This document shows positions 47,539-56,425 of a DNA stretch of 64,000 nt, in pieces. The stretch is from [Eubacterium] saphenum (GTDB lineage: Bacteria; Bacillota; Clostridia; Lachnospirales; Anaerotignaceae). Every line of letters begins with the position of its first letter. Within the stretch, counting starts at the first letter, position 1. Both the position numbers and the translations under genes were made by a program. The stretch lies in assembly GCA_004557645.1 (NCBI GenBank), contig SFGI01000001.1, positions 1 through 64,000 of the forward strand, given 5' to 3'. Under the pieces are notes generated by a model. It made no database searches. It worked only from the letters and a program-made list of their open reading frames with translations, and was not told where the DNA came from.

Positions 47539-47933
47539 CGCATCCTCCGATATGCCGCAAAGATGCTGTCAGCCGGATGGATGAGCTTGTCAAGCATGGC
47601 ATCAAAGCGTGCCTCTGCACTGGCCGCTCCGTCACTTGCTCCAGCAAAGGTGATGGACACATCACCCTCGGTGATGCTCTTGGCTGGGGCGGAAAAGTCA
47701 AAGCCCTCCACGCCATCCAGAGCACCGGCGGCTTTCTTATCAAAGAGGAATTGACCGGCCACCATATCCACCAGCGTGTAAAACAGGCCATCGGGCAGCA
47801 CCTTATGGTTGATGTTGTCCAGGATGGCCCGCTCACACTTGCTGATAAGATACTCAAGGCCGGGTGTGTCGGTTTTCGTTACGGTGTAGCCCAGCATGGC
47901 CAGCCGGGCCACCACGGCCTCATAGACGGTCAT
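47532..47933 (-). CDS. head-tail adaptor protein (gp6/YqbG-like)
   Basis: 133 residues, all helical. AILDNINHKVLPDGLFYTLVDMVAGQFLFDKKAAGAL and the C-terminal ADSIFAAYRRMRW resemble the HK97 gp6/SPP1 gp15 adaptor family that sits on the portal. It lies between capsid and stopper, the normal position. Confidence 0.8.
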   Translation of the reverse strand: MTVYEAVVARLAMLGYTVTKTDTPGLEYLISKCERAILDNINHKVLPDGLFYTLVDMVAGQFLFDKKAAGALDGVEGFDFSAPAKSITEGDVSITFAGASDGAASAEARFDAMLDKLIHPADSIFAAYRRMRW

Positions 47934-47946
47934 GGGCGTTTACCTC

Positions 47947-48987
47947 TTAGCCCTGGGACTTGATGCGGCAGATGGCAATGGCCTTGTCCGCAATATAGGA
48001 GCGCTGGTCCTCTGCGGTTTCGCCGGAGTGTACCAGGTCCCAGTTGGCACCACTGGCCAGCTCCTCATCCGTGGGGGAGAGAGTGGCCTGGGACTTCTTT
48101 TCATAGGAGATGCCAAAGGGGGCAAACACCTTGCGCTGGCGGGTGTAGAGAGTGTCCTGGCCGCCGTTGGTCTTGGGGTCACGGCTCATCTCATAGGGAA
48201 CCTTGGCACCGATGTCCTCAAAGTTGATGGTGCCCTCACCCAGCACATAGCTGGTGTAAATGGTCTTGCCCTCGACATCCTCAGTGGGCATACCATCATC
48301 AACCACAACCAGCTTGCCGTTCCAGGAGTACAGGGACAGGTCACGGGTGATGCCGTCCTTGTCAGTGTACTTGAGAGCGGTGAGCAGGTTGAGGTTTTCC
48401 AGGTTGGTGGCCACAACAGAGTGCATGAAGATCATGGCAAACTTCTTTTTGCGGTCACCGCAAGCCTGAGCGGTGGCGCTGTTCAGCGTGGTGGCCTCCA
48501 TGGGACCCTCAACCTCATAGGTGTGCTTTTTGACAAACTCAGCACCCTTGGTGCTGGTCATGGAAAACACGCCCTTGAGGATGGCCAGGAGAGTGTCCTG
48601 GTCAATGTCCTGCCAGTAGTCCGCCACCTGGGCGGCCACATTGCTCATAAAGTCCTGGCCGCCGGTGATGTCAAAGGAAAAGTCCTTTTCCACCCACGCC
48701 TTGGCACGGCCAATGACCACAACACCCTGCTCAAAGGTCTTGGTGCTGGTTGCGGTGATGTCGGTCTGGCCATCATAGTTCACGGCATCGCCGTCCAGGA
48801 GGCCACGCATGGCGATGCGGGCATAGCCGGTGCCATCCTGGGTGGCGAACACGGCACGGATGTCCGGGTTGCCAGTCAGCACCTTGGACTTGCGGATTTC
48901 ATTGAGGCGGGTACGGGGGACACGGTCCGCCACATACTTGAAAGCCTCCGGGTTGAAGCTCTTGGCATCAAACTTGCTGTTAGGCAT
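47947..48987 (-). CDS. major capsid protein
   Basis: About 346 residues with an HK97-type coat fold (A118/SPP1-like coat family). Visible segments: KYVADRVPRTRLNEIRKSKVL, GDAVNYDGQTDITATSTKTFEQGVVVIGRAKAWVEKDFSFDITGGQDFM, and PFGISYEKKSQATLSPTDEELASGANWDLV. The ATG at 48987 is ten bases from AAAGGA and gives the usual PNSKFD opening; another ATG two codons earlier is possible. It follows the scaffold and a small linker gene. Confidence 0.88.
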   Translation of the reverse strand: MPNSKFDAKSFNPEAFKYVADRVPRTRLNEIRKSKVLTGNPDIRAVFATQDGTGYARIAMRGLLDGDAVNYDGQTDITATSTKTFEQGVVVIGRAKAWVEKDFSFDITGGQDFMSNVAAQVADYWQDIDQDTLLAILKGVFSMTSTKGAEFVKKHTYEVEGPMEATTLNSATAQACGDRKKKFAMIFMHSVVATNLENLNLLTALKYTDKDGITRDLSLYSWNGKLVVVDDGMPTEDVEGKTIYTSYVLGEGTINFEDIGAKVPYEMSRDPKTNGGQDTLYTRQRKVFAPFGISYEKKSQATLSPTDEELASGANWDLVHSGETAEDQRSYIADKAIAICRIKSQG

Positions 48988-49004
48988 AATCATTTCATCC
49001 TTTC

Positions 49005-49289
49005 TTATTCAGTGGTTTTGGTCTTGGAGCGTTTCTTGGGCTCCACAACAGGGGGCTCCTCAGAGCCAGTGTTCTCCGGGGTGGTCTGTGCGGCGGACAG
49101 GCGGGCAATGACCTCCTGTGTGATGGCCTCAGCCAGATCATCCACGCTGGGGACATTCTCCGCCATGTACTGCACAATGGCCTCCTGGGTGCGGGGCAGC
49201 TCCGCCGTGGGCTTGCCGGTCAAACGGCTTGCCAGGTTTCGCAGTCCCTCCTCAAAGGAAACTGTGCGGGGTTTGGTGATATTCTGCAT
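49005..49289 (-). CDS. small phage protein between scaffold and capsid genes
   Basis: 94 residues from the ATG at 49289, six bases after AGAGGTG. RNLASRLTGKPTAELPRTQEAIVQYMAENV is helical; the C-terminus is a disordered, Pro/Lys/Thr-rich tail ending KKRSKTKTTE, reminiscent of basic head decoration or scaffold-associated proteins. Function unknown. Confidence 0.7.
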   Translation of the reverse strand: MQNITKPRTVSFEEGLRNLASRLTGKPTAELPRTQEAIVQYMAENVPSVDDLAEAITQEVIARLSAAQTTPENTGSEEPPVVEPKKRSKTKTTE

Positions 49290-49300
49290 GGTTTCACCTC

Positions 49301-49954
49301 TCAATCTTCCAGCTTTGCGCCGGGGTTGTTGGCCAGATACTCAGTCAGCTCCGCATAGCTCATCTCAGAGAGTTTCTTATCCCCTCCGGGCTTTTTGCCA
49401 TCGCCGCTGTCACCGGGTTTCCAGCCCTCATACTTGGCCGCCGCCCCAAACATGAAATCTGTGGTAGCGTCCTTTTTCAGAGCATCAACCTTGGCCGCCA
49501 GGGTCATGGTTTCACCGTTCACCTTGGAGGTGACCTTGCCATCCACAATGGAGGCATCCTTGAGGAAATCCGCCAGCACAGCCTTGACGGCGGTGTTGTT
49601 CTTGGACCCGGCAGCGGTGAGCTCCGCATCCACGGCGGCCATCAGCTTGACCGTGGCCAGCTCCTTGTCATGGGCGGCCTTGTCCGCCTTGTTCTGGGCG
49701 GTCAAATCCTCAATCTGCTTTTTCAGTTCGGCATTGTCACCGGCGGACTTTTTCAGCTCCTCCAGTTGGGTGTCACGGGTTTTGACATCGCCACGCAACT
49801 GCGTGACCTCTGCCTCCAGCTCCGTGACCTTTGCGGCCTTGGCGTTGAAGTCAGCACGGGCAACAAAGCCCTTGCCAATCTCCTGGGCCACCGCAGTGTC
49901 AATTTCGGGGGTGTACGCAGCCCCCAGCAGGGTTTTCAGCCATTCAAGTGCCAT
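49301..49954 (-). CDS. phage scaffold protein (GP20 family)
   Basis: 217 residues. A short N-terminal helix is followed by a long coiled coil (FNAKAAKVTELEAEVTQLRGDVKTRDTQLEELKK) and a Gly/Lys-rich linker near the C-terminus. This is the minor structural GP20 family, the internal scaffold that guides capsid assembly. It is separated from the MuF/portal genes by a terminator-like hairpin and starts a sub-operon. Confidence 0.87.
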   Translation of the reverse strand: MALEWLKTLLGAAYTPEIDTAVAQEIGKGFVARADFNAKAAKVTELEAEVTQLRGDVKTRDTQLEELKKSAGDNAELKKQIEDLTAQNKADKAAHDKELATVKLMAAVDAELTAAGSKNNTAVKAVLADFLKDASIVDGKVTSKVNGETMTLAAKVDALKKDATTDFMFGAAAKYEGWKPGDSGDGKKPGGDKKLSEMSYAELTEYLANNPGAKLED

Positions 49955-50053
49955 TTTTACCTCCTTGTATTCTGCTGTCCTTTTTATCCGGCCAGTCCCG
50001 GTATTGCAGAGCCCTTTTTGTAGTCCGCCGGGTCAAGCGGTATTTTGGGTATG

Positions 50054-50087
50054 AAAAAAGCACCGTGCATTTTCAGCACGATGCTTT
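50054..50087 (-). terminator. terminator between early-head genes and scaffold
   Basis: AAAAGCATCGTGC pairs with GCACGGTGCTTTTTT (one mismatch) around seven bases, with the T-run on the minus strand. It lies between the small Cys-rich gene and the scaffold, and may adjust stoichiometry of portal against capsid. Confidence 0.65.
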
Positions 50088-50102
50088 TAACATCAAAATG
50101 GG

Positions 50103-50291
50103 TCAGTCCTCAGAGCCGTCCAGATCAGCATGGTACGGACACTTGAGGCACTTTTCACGCTGCTCCTCATTCCACTTGATACTGTCCGGCAATACAGACG
50201 GCTTAATCATGTGGTCAGCTACATCACAAATGATAAGGCAGTCATCACCATCCACTTGTGCATCCTTGACGGGACAATACACTGTTTTCAC
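50103..50291 (-). CDS. small Cys-rich protein coupled to the MuF gene
   Basis: 62 residues, GTG start overlapping the MuF stop (GTGA), with GGAGGTGTTCAA upstream. Four cysteines in CP and C-x2-C pairs (VYCPVKD, DDCLIICD, KCLKCPYH) suggest a small zinc ribbon. It is always translated with the MuF protein. It could be an immunity partner for the nuclease-like C-terminus of that protein, or simply a head component; neither is shown. Confidence 0.65.
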   Translation of the reverse strand: MKTVYCPVKDAQVDGDDCLIICDVADHMIKPSVLPDSIKWNEEQREKCLKCPYHADLDGSED

Positions 50292-51865
50292 TTGAACACC
50301 TCCATTATTGCCTTAGTATCAGGGTCAAATTTCTCTTTGGGAAATGCGGTGTTTATATTGCCGCTTTCATCACTCACATAAGTTGCGCCCTCAAAAGAGT
50401 AGTAGTTGGTGTGGTAGCCGTCCCAGCGCTTACGGGTGATGGAGCACTTGGCCTGTCGGATATAGCCCTTGGCATCTGCAAGCGTGCAACCGTGATGAGT
50501 TCCATGAGCATCCTTGAAAACCAGCTCATCAACCTCAATGGGCTTTGCGGGCACACGCACGGAGCCAATTACGCCGGTAGCCTTTACGGCTTTATAGGCT
50601 TTATAATCCGCTTTGGTGGCCTCTGGCACTCTGCCTTTATATGAATACAGGCCAACCAGTTCATCATACCCGGTTGGGTCATCATATTTCAAGGCTTGGA
50701 AGTCCTTAAAATAGCGTGGCGCATCAGCACCCAAGCGCTCTTTGTACTTCTCAAATTGTGCCCTGTCTGCGGTTTCATTATAGCTGGTTTTCCGCATTTT
50801 ATCAACTGTTCCTTGACCGTGGAGTCCATCTTGCTTGGCTTTCCATTGGTCATAGGTCATGTTTCCAGGCACTTTGAAACTCTCACCAGTTACGGCATCA
50901 CGGGTGTAACGCTCACCAATGCCCACCATGTCCTCAAAATAGGGACAGGTGCAGCACCGGCACCAAGGATGAAACGGCGGAGCCGTGAGGCCCACCTGGT
51001 ACTCAGACATTTTGAACACCTTGCCATCCAATGCGGCGCATAGCTCACAGGTGTCATGGTCAAAAGAGGCCACAATCTTGTATTTCTCCACACCCAGCGC
51101 TGTGTAGCAGTCTTTTTGGGCGGCGCTGGAGAAATAGGCGCTTTCTGTCATCACCAGGCGGCCCGCTTTGCTCTTGGACACCTCAAACTGCTTGGAGATG
51201 GCCGCAATGGCCCGGTCCGGGGCCTCTCCTCGAATTATCATTTGTGTCAACTGCGTGTTGACGCTGTTGACCAGGCTTTGCTTGTTGGTCCAGCACCTAT
51301 CACGGAAAGTCTGGTTGTCAGCCGTCCATGGCCGGGAGAGCACCTTTGTGATGGTGTCCTCATTGATGGCGTGCATGGTCCACCCAACACCAAGGCCCCT
51401 CTGGACCTCAAAAGCGGTGTGGTAATAGCTGCCCTCATACATCTGCCGGGCGGCAGCATCCACAAAGTCCAGTTGGTTGGAATAAAGCACCTCAGCCTGT
51501 TGCTGGATTTGCAGCTTTAGGGCCTCCAGCCGGGAGATGTGCACCTTGGCGCTGGCATTTTCAAGCTGTTTCATCCAGGCACCATCAAGGGCGTTTTCCT
51601 GCCCATACTTGATGTATTCCTGTACTGTCCAGTGAAACTCTGCCAGCTCATCAGAATTGAGGAGCCGCTTGGCATCCGCCAGCGTGATCTCATTATTTGC
51701 GGCAAAGCGCTGATACCACACGGACATCTGGCGCTCAATCTCCGCCTGGGCACGGGAAAATTGGGCCTCAAGGTTTTCCACATAAGAGTAGGACTGGTCT
51801 TTCAGTGCGTCCTCCATGTTTTTGATACGCTGGGCCCAATACTCCGCATTACTCTGTCTTGCCAT
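50288..51865 (-). CDS. MuF minor head protein with C-terminal nuclease-like domain
   Basis: 525 residues. The N-terminal two thirds are SPP1 gp7/MuF-like: a helical region, then TMHAINEDTITKVLSRPWTADNQTFRDRCWTNKQSLVNSV, GRLVMTESAYFSSAAQKDCYTALGVEKYKIVASFDHDTCELCAALDGKVFKMSEY and PPFHPWCRCCT, the MuF core with its conserved D-x-C-x2-C and HP-x-CRC. The last 150 residues (about 375-525) form a separate module ending GYHTNYYSFEGATYVSDESGNINTAF, resembling BECR-fold RNase toxins attached to phage MuF proteins. The domain may be injected with DNA. Confidence 0.8.
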   Translation of the reverse strand: MARQSNAEYWAQRIKNMEDALKDQSYSYVENLEAQFSRAQAEIERQMSVWYQRFAANNEITLADAKRLLNSDELAEFHWTVQEYIKYGQENALDGAWMKQLENASAKVHISRLEALKLQIQQQAEVLYSNQLDFVDAAARQMYEGSYYHTAFEVQRGLGVGWTMHAINEDTITKVLSRPWTADNQTFRDRCWTNKQSLVNSVNTQLTQMIIRGEAPDRAIAAISKQFEVSKSKAGRLVMTESAYFSSAAQKDCYTALGVEKYKIVASFDHDTCELCAALDGKVFKMSEYQVGLTAPPFHPWCRCCTCPYFEDMVGIGERYTRDAVTGESFKVPGNMTYDQWKAKQDGLHGQGTVDKMRKTSYNETADRAQFEKYKERLGADAPRYFKDFQALKYDDPTGYDELVGLYSYKGRVPEATKADYKAYKAVKATGVIGSVRVPAKPIEVDELVFKDAHGTHHGCTLADAKGYIRQAKCSITRKRWDGYHTNYYSFEGATYVSDESGNINTAFPKEKFDPDTKAIMEVFK

Positions 51866-53378
51866 CGCCCTTACCGTCCTTTACAGGCGGTGTCTGCTGC
51901 TGGCCAGCTCCTTGCGTGCGGTTTTTCTCAAAAGCTGCACGGTAGGGGTCAGCCATAGCCTCCTCACGCTCATCTTTGATGCGCTGGAGCTCCTGCTCCG
52001 GGTCAGACACCCAGGGGTGCATTTTGATGATGGTTTCATCAGAGAGGATGCCAACAGAGTTTTTGCAGTTGTTGATGGCCTCCGTTTCATTGACAAGCAC
52101 ATCACGGTCAAAGATGATTTTGACCTCTGTGCCCTCAAAGGAGCCCACGCCGGTGTTGGCCAAGTGCTTATTGACAAACCAAAGCAGCTCCTCAAAAGAG
52201 GCCTGAAACTCCATTTCAATGCCGTTGGCATCCAGGTCCACATCAGAGTACATGCTCTGTATATTCATCTGGTTGGGGTTTCCGCTCATGCGCTCATCCT
52301 TTGCATCATAACCTCTGGCGTTTTCAATGATGGCATCCTTGAGCAGAGAGAGCAACACCTTGTAGTTTTCGGCATTGACCTCAATTTGCAGGGTTTCCAC
52401 GCCGCCCTCAGAGCCCTCATAGGAGCGCACCTTGATAAAGCCATAGGCGGCCAGGTTGGTGCGGAGGCGGCCAAGGTCCTCACCGTCATAGTTTTTGATG
52501 ACCAGGATGGTGCTGTGTATGTCCTCCTCCATCTGGTTTGCGAAGTTGGAAAGCACATCATTGTATGCGTCCTGCAAGCACTTCACTCTGGAGAGGAGTG
52601 GGATTTCATGGTGAGAGCTCTTAAAGCACACCAGCGGGATGCGCTCCCAATTATAGCTGGTGACCTCCCCGGTGTTGGGGTCAGCCCTGGTGATGTATGG
52701 GCCGGAGTGTGCAAAGTCATCCGGCACCAGCGTGCCGTCATCGTTGCGGATAAAGCAGTCAACGCCGCCGCCGTGCATGACCTCCACCTTGACCACATCC
52801 TTGGCCTGTTCGTGTTCGTCATACTCCAGCACCATGTAGACATGCACCGCCGCATCCAGGATGGTGTGGTCAGCGTCCGCCCAGAATGGCAGCACCTCAT
52901 CAGCAGGAAAGCGCTTGAAAGCCAGCTCTCCGCCCTCATAGTAGGGATATAGCCAGCTCTTTCCACCAATCCATGCACCCTCACCAACATTGTGCATCAC
53001 TCTGCGGAAACGGGAGCCAAAAACAGCACCCAGGGCCTCCGCATATTTCTTGTTTTCGGTATCAAACGAAAACGGGCGGCCAAAAGAATAGTTGGTTTTT
53101 TGGTCCACCATTTTGGAATACAGATTATTGACCAAGCGGTTGTTGGGCAGATGCTTGAGCTCAATGACCTTGCCATCATCGTCCAGCGCCAAGCGTTTGC
53201 GGTCAAGCACGGCCTGGCTGCCGTCATAGTAGGCCTCACCATCAAGCTGCTTTTTCCTCTCCTTGGAGTGCAGCCATGCGGTGATTTCAAGCTCCAGAAA
53301 GCGCTTGTCCGTCATGCCCCGTTTGAAATTGGTGGCCACACGGCCATTGCAATCATCCCTCAGATTGAGTGTCACCAT
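51849..53378 (-). CDS. portal protein (SPP1 gp6-like)
   Basis: 509 residues. The portal family pattern is seen in LPNNRLVNNLYSKMVDQKTNYSFGRPFSF, VGEGAWIGGKSWLYPYYEGGELAFKRFPADEVLPFWADADH and LKCLQDAYNDVLSNFANQMEEDI-type helices, with an acidic, Gln-rich C-terminal tail. It forms the dodecameric ring at one capsid vertex through which DNA enters. It overlaps the MuF gene by 17 bases. Confidence 0.9.
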   Translation of the reverse strand: MVTLNLRDDCNGRVATNFKRGMTDKRFLELEITAWLHSKERKKQLDGEAYYDGSQAVLDRKRLALDDDGKVIELKHLPNNRLVNNLYSKMVDQKTNYSFGRPFSFDTENKKYAEALGAVFGSRFRRVMHNVGEGAWIGGKSWLYPYYEGGELAFKRFPADEVLPFWADADHTILDAAVHVYMVLEYDEHEQAKDVVKVEVMHGGGVDCFIRNDDGTLVPDDFAHSGPYITRADPNTGEVTSYNWERIPLVCFKSSHHEIPLLSRVKCLQDAYNDVLSNFANQMEEDIHSTILVIKNYDGEDLGRLRTNLAAYGFIKVRSYEGSEGGVETLQIEVNAENYKVLLSLLKDAIIENARGYDAKDERMSGNPNQMNIQSMYSDVDLDANGIEMEFQASFEELLWFVNKHLANTGVGSFEGTEVKIIFDRDVLVNETEAINNCKNSVGILSDETIIKMHPWVSDPEQELQRIKDEREEAMADPYRAAFEKNRTQGAGQQQTPPVKDGKGDGKTE

Positions 53379-53390
53379 TGGTTTCTCACC

Positions 53391-53744
53391 TCACAAACAT
53401 TTTGCCTGTTTCCAAGCATCATAAAGTTTCGGCCCTTGTATAGCCATCCAGTCCGTCATTTCCTCATTAGAGGCCCAGCCCGACGGTGAGAGGCTATTGA
53501 TGCTCAGGCCGCTCTCATAAAGAAAAGCGTGGACCAGTTCATGCCTCATGCACTTACGCATGTAGTCATCCAGGCATTTCTTGCTGCCGGGCTCTTTTCG
53601 CTCTGCCGCCGTATATTTACGGGCCACGCATAACTTGATGCTGGTGTCACAGTAGCCATCACAATCTGCTGCCTCAAGCTCAGGGTCTTGGGCCCTTGTC
53701 CGATATTCCACAGCATATTGCACACCCAACACAGAAACTCGCAC
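53391..53744 (-). CDS. small phage protein with HExxH metallopeptidase-like motif
   Basis: 117 residues. CMRHELVHAFLYESGL contains HELVH, the zinc motif of gluzincin peptidases, and the downstream NEEMTDWMAIQGPKLYDAW could supply a third ligand (Glu). Similar small proteins occur between terminase and portal in Gram-positive phages; they may process a head protein or be SprT/ImmA-like. Activity is inferred only from the motif. Confidence 0.7.
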   Translation of the reverse strand: MRVSVLGVQYAVEYRTRAQDPELEAADCDGYCDTSIKLCVARKYTAAERKEPGSKKCLDDYMRKCMRHELVHAFLYESGLSINSLSPSGWASNEEMTDWMAIQGPKLYDAWKQAKCL

Positions 53745-53753
53745 AGTAAAACC

Positions 53754-54980
53754 TCACTTAAAGCTAATCAGATCAGGCGCATAGACACGGTGCACGAAGT
53801 AGCGCACATCGTCCATGCTATGGTCATTTTCTTTGATGGGACGGTCCATCTGGGCTTTTTCATCCCAGCGATACATCCCAAACTCACGGATGCAGTCCGT
53901 GCAGCAGTCACAGAAAAAGATGTCACCGCTCTGGAGCCGGGTGGCTACATTGCGGATGCCGTCAAGGACTGAGTTGGAGGCCTTTTCCACTCTAAACTGC
54001 CCATGACGGCGGATGACCTCAATGAAAGAGGCCGCTGAGGGGTCCACGATAACGGCACGGATGGGGAGCCCGTCCGCCAGAGCCTCCAGCTCTGTATAGT
54101 GCTCCTCATCGGTGCGCTGCCGACCCTCTTTCCGGCTGTCAAAGTAATACTCCCGCATCCTGTACCACTTGCCATTTGAACGGCCCCACAGCCCAATGCT
54201 GGTGGGGTTTATAGTGCCGTAGTCGCAGGAGATATAATAGCGGTCATAGGGCCTTGGCACCGGCGGCACCACATGAAAGTCCTTGTTGAACATGGTGTAA
54301 ATAAGCCCCTCCGCCACCACCCACAGGCCCCGGATAAAGCGGTCATAAAACACGCCGGAGTATAGGCTCTCATACCTTGCCTTGACAGCGGCGGAGAGGC
54401 TGAGGTTGTCATCCATGGTGAAATGGAGGTGCAGCATGTTGCGCTCTTTTGCCTCCAAAATCCATGTGACATAAAACCAATGGCTTGGGCCCTCCGGGTT
54501 GCAGTTAAACCACAGCTTGGAGCCATCCACAGAGCAGCGGGCACAGGCTTGCTCCACAAATGAGCGTGGCATCAGCGCCACCTCATCCAGCAGGATGCCA
54601 GCCAGAGTGATGCCCTGGATGAGAGCTGCACTGCTCTCATCCTTGCCGCCGAACAGATAAAAGCTGTTGCTCCGCCCGGCAGCGGTCACGGTGATCTTGT
54701 TCTCCGTGCGGTGCTCTTTGAAAGTGAACACCCCGCCCAGCCATGTGGGGAGGTTTGTGGTCACATTGCGCCGCAAGCTCTCAATGGTCTTGCCGCAGAT
54801 GGCAAAGTTTTGCCCATCAAATCGGGACATGGCCCACATCACAAAGCCAACGGTCATGGCCACCGTCTTGCCAGAACGGATAGAGCCATCACAAATGATG
54901 CCGTCATAAGCCTCAAAGCCCGGCCTATTCCACCAGGTCATTGCCAGGTTTTGCCGGGGGCTCAATTTCTGATATTTCAC
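53754..54980 (-). CDS. terL: terminase large subunit
   Basis: About 408 residues, PBSX/terminase_3 type. Walker A is DGSIRSGKTVAMT (about residues 27-39) and Walker B ILLDEVALM; the nuclease half shows SCDYGTINPTSIGLW and VDPSAASFIEVIRR, the RNase H-like metal sites. Start GTG at 54980, ten bases after GAGGAG, overlapping the small subunit; the longer frame adds residues of no family character. It packages DNA at the portal. Confidence 0.92.
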   Translation of the reverse strand: MKYQKLSPRQNLAMTWWNRPGFEAYDGIICDGSIRSGKTVAMTVGFVMWAMSRFDGQNFAICGKTIESLRRNVTTNLPTWLGGVFTFKEHRTENKITVTAAGRSNSFYLFGGKDESSAALIQGITLAGILLDEVALMPRSFVEQACARCSVDGSKLWFNCNPEGPSHWFYVTWILEAKERNMLHLHFTMDDNLSLSAAVKARYESLYSGVFYDRFIRGLWVVAEGLIYTMFNKDFHVVPPVPRPYDRYYISCDYGTINPTSIGLWGRSNGKWYRMREYYFDSRKEGRQRTDEEHYTELEALADGLPIRAVIVDPSAASFIEVIRRHGQFRVEKASNSVLDGIRNVATRLQSGDIFFCDCCTDCIREFGMYRWDEKAQMDRPIKENDHSMDDVRYFVHRVYAPDLISFK

Positions 54981-55488
54981 TTGTGTCCAGCTCCTCTCTG
55001 GTGCTCTGCTCAATGACCTCAAAGATATTGTTTTCCTCACGGTCAGCGGCGGCAGCACCGTTGTCAAATACGCCCAGATGCTTGCCCAGCAGCTCCAGAG
55101 CCCTCACTTTGTCATGCAGTTTGATCTCCGTGCCATATTGGCCCTCTTTGATGGAGGCCACTGCCTTTTTCTTTTCCTCCGGCAGTTCACTTGTGGGTGT
55201 GAGGCGGACAAGACCGTTTCTGTTGATGGTGGCAAAGTCCGTGCCGTTTGCAAAGGCGATGGCGGCCAGCTCCTCAAGCACCCTCTCCTGGGTGATTTCC
55301 AGCTTTCCACGGAGCGTTGCCTGGCGCTTTTGGATAGCGGCTTGGATTTCAACTTTTTTCAACAGCCGTTGTCCCATGCTGTACGCAGTTTTTTCACTGT
55401 ACCCCGCACGCTTTGCGGCGGCGGTAGCATTAAGGTCCACCAGGTACTCATCCACAAACCGCTTTTGCTTGTCATTCAGCTTTGCCAA
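54925..55488 (-). CDS. terS: terminase small subunit
   Basis: 187 residues, terminase_2/XtmA family. KLNDKQKRFVDEYLVDLNATAAAKRAGYSEKTAYSMGQRLLKKVEIQAAI is the winged/HTH DNA-recognition domain of small terminases, followed by a helical oligomerisation part and an acidic C-terminus. It recognises the pac or cos site. First gene of the late structural operon. Confidence 0.92.
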   Translation of the reverse strand: MAKLNDKQKRFVDEYLVDLNATAAAKRAGYSEKTAYSMGQRLLKKVEIQAAIQKRQATLRGKLEITQERVLEELAAIAFANGTDFATINRNGLVRLTPTSELPEEKKKAVASIKEGQYGTEIKLHDKVRALELLGKHLGVFDNGAAAADREENNIFEVIEQSTREELDTSEISEIEPPAKPGNDLVE

Positions 55489-55682
55489 AACTCACCACCC
55501 CATTGCATAGTAAAAGCCGCCCTCAATGGACGGCTTGCGAAAAATCATAGTAGAAAACAGCGGCAAGGGTCTGGTTTCATCTTCCGTCACCTTGCCGCTG
55601 TTCAACCAAGGAGGTGTTGCATCTTTAGGCACCACCCGCATCATACAGTATAGCACAGGAGTGCGTAACATTTGGCACAACT
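55489..55682 (-). promoter_or_regulatory. late-operon control region: possible promoter and terminator
   Basis: 194 bp without a gene. A TATACT -10 box (55647-55652) lacks a proper -35 at standard spacing, as at activated late promoters. Downstream of it, CAGCGGCAAGG and CCTTGCCGCTG (55558-55600) form an 11-bp stem followed by TTTTCT on the minus strand, an intrinsic terminator 64 bp before the terminase gene. Together they suggest ArpU-type activation or antitermination. Confidence 0.45.
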
Positions 55683-56078
55683 TTACTCCTGTTTCAAATG
55701 CCTGTAACACATCATTTTGACGCTCCCGGCAGTGTTTCCTCCTCCGACACATGCCGCCACCTGTTCCCACGGCAGCCCATTCACAAAACGGTAGGTGAGC
55801 ACTTGACGGAGGAGGCTGTCATCAAGGTCTGCTATGTAGCGCTCCAGACGGCTCCGCTCATAAAGGCATTGCTGGTGCTTTGCCTCAATTATGCCCTTGA
55901 GGTCTGCGATCTCCGCCGCATAGCGTCCCACTTTATCAGACACGCCAGGACTGCGGGGCATACCAGAGAGGTTGGGAGTAATTGACACGGCCTGGGCCTC
56001 AAGCTCCTGGAGGCGCTTTTTATCCATATCAATCTCCCGGTTGAGATAGTAAAGCTGGGACAGTTCTTTCAGTGTCAT
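55683..56078 (-). CDS. ArpU-like late transcription regulator (sigma-70 region 4-like)
   Basis: 131 residues. The N-terminal half is a coiled coil; the C-terminal half, LDDSLLRQVLTYRFVNGLPWEQVAACVGGGNTAGSVKMMCYRHLKQE, is a sigma-region-4-like helix-turn-helix, as in ArpU/DUF1492-type regulators that turn on late genes. It sits just before the terminase control region. It overlaps the previous gene by four bases. Confidence 0.8.
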   Translation of the reverse strand: MTLKELSQLYYLNREIDMDKKRLQELEAQAVSITPNLSGMPRSPGVSDKVGRYAAEIADLKGIIEAKHQQCLYERSRLERYIADLDDSLLRQVLTYRFVNGLPWEQVAACVGGGNTAGSVKMMCYRHLKQE

Positions 56079-56425
56079 ATCTCAGCCCTCTCTTTCCAAA
56101 CGGGCTTGCACGCCTCTCCCATCTTGCAGGTCTTGGCGCACACCTTGCACGGGTCACCTCCCGCCATAAGCCACTCAATGACATTTTTGGCTTTAGATAA
56201 CCACTTTTTTGTAGCAATCAGCTCCTCATGCTCATCATTTTCCTGGCCGGTGTGGACCTGCTGCTCAAGCAGTTGCCCCCTTTCCTCCTCCAGATCAGCA
56301 ATGCGGTCTTTGTAGGCCACAATGGTCTGCTGGTCAACCTCATGCTGTATTGTCAGCATAGCGCACTCCCGGATGATGGTATCAACAAAAACCACATCCG
56401 TTTTTATTCTCTCGTTGTTGGTCAT
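56075..56425 (-). CDS. phage hypothetical protein, coiled coil with Cys cluster
   Basis: 116 residues. An N-terminal coiled coil (about 25-60) and a C-terminal cluster CKVCAKTCKMGEACKP with four cysteines in a zinc-finger-like spacing. It is co-translated with the helicase (overlapping ATGA). Role unknown; perhaps a replication or regulatory accessory. Confidence 0.65.
   Translation of the reverse strand: MTNNERIKTDVVFVDTIIRECAMLTIQHEVDQQTIVAYKDRIADLEEERGQLLEQQVHTGQENDEHEELIATKKWLSKAKNVIEWLMAGGDPCKVCAKTCKMGEACKPVWKERAEI

Noticed and set aside
55492..55770. 92-codon minus-strand frame between ArpU-like gene and terminase
   Set aside because: It overlaps the regulator in another frame and spans a terminator; no family character.
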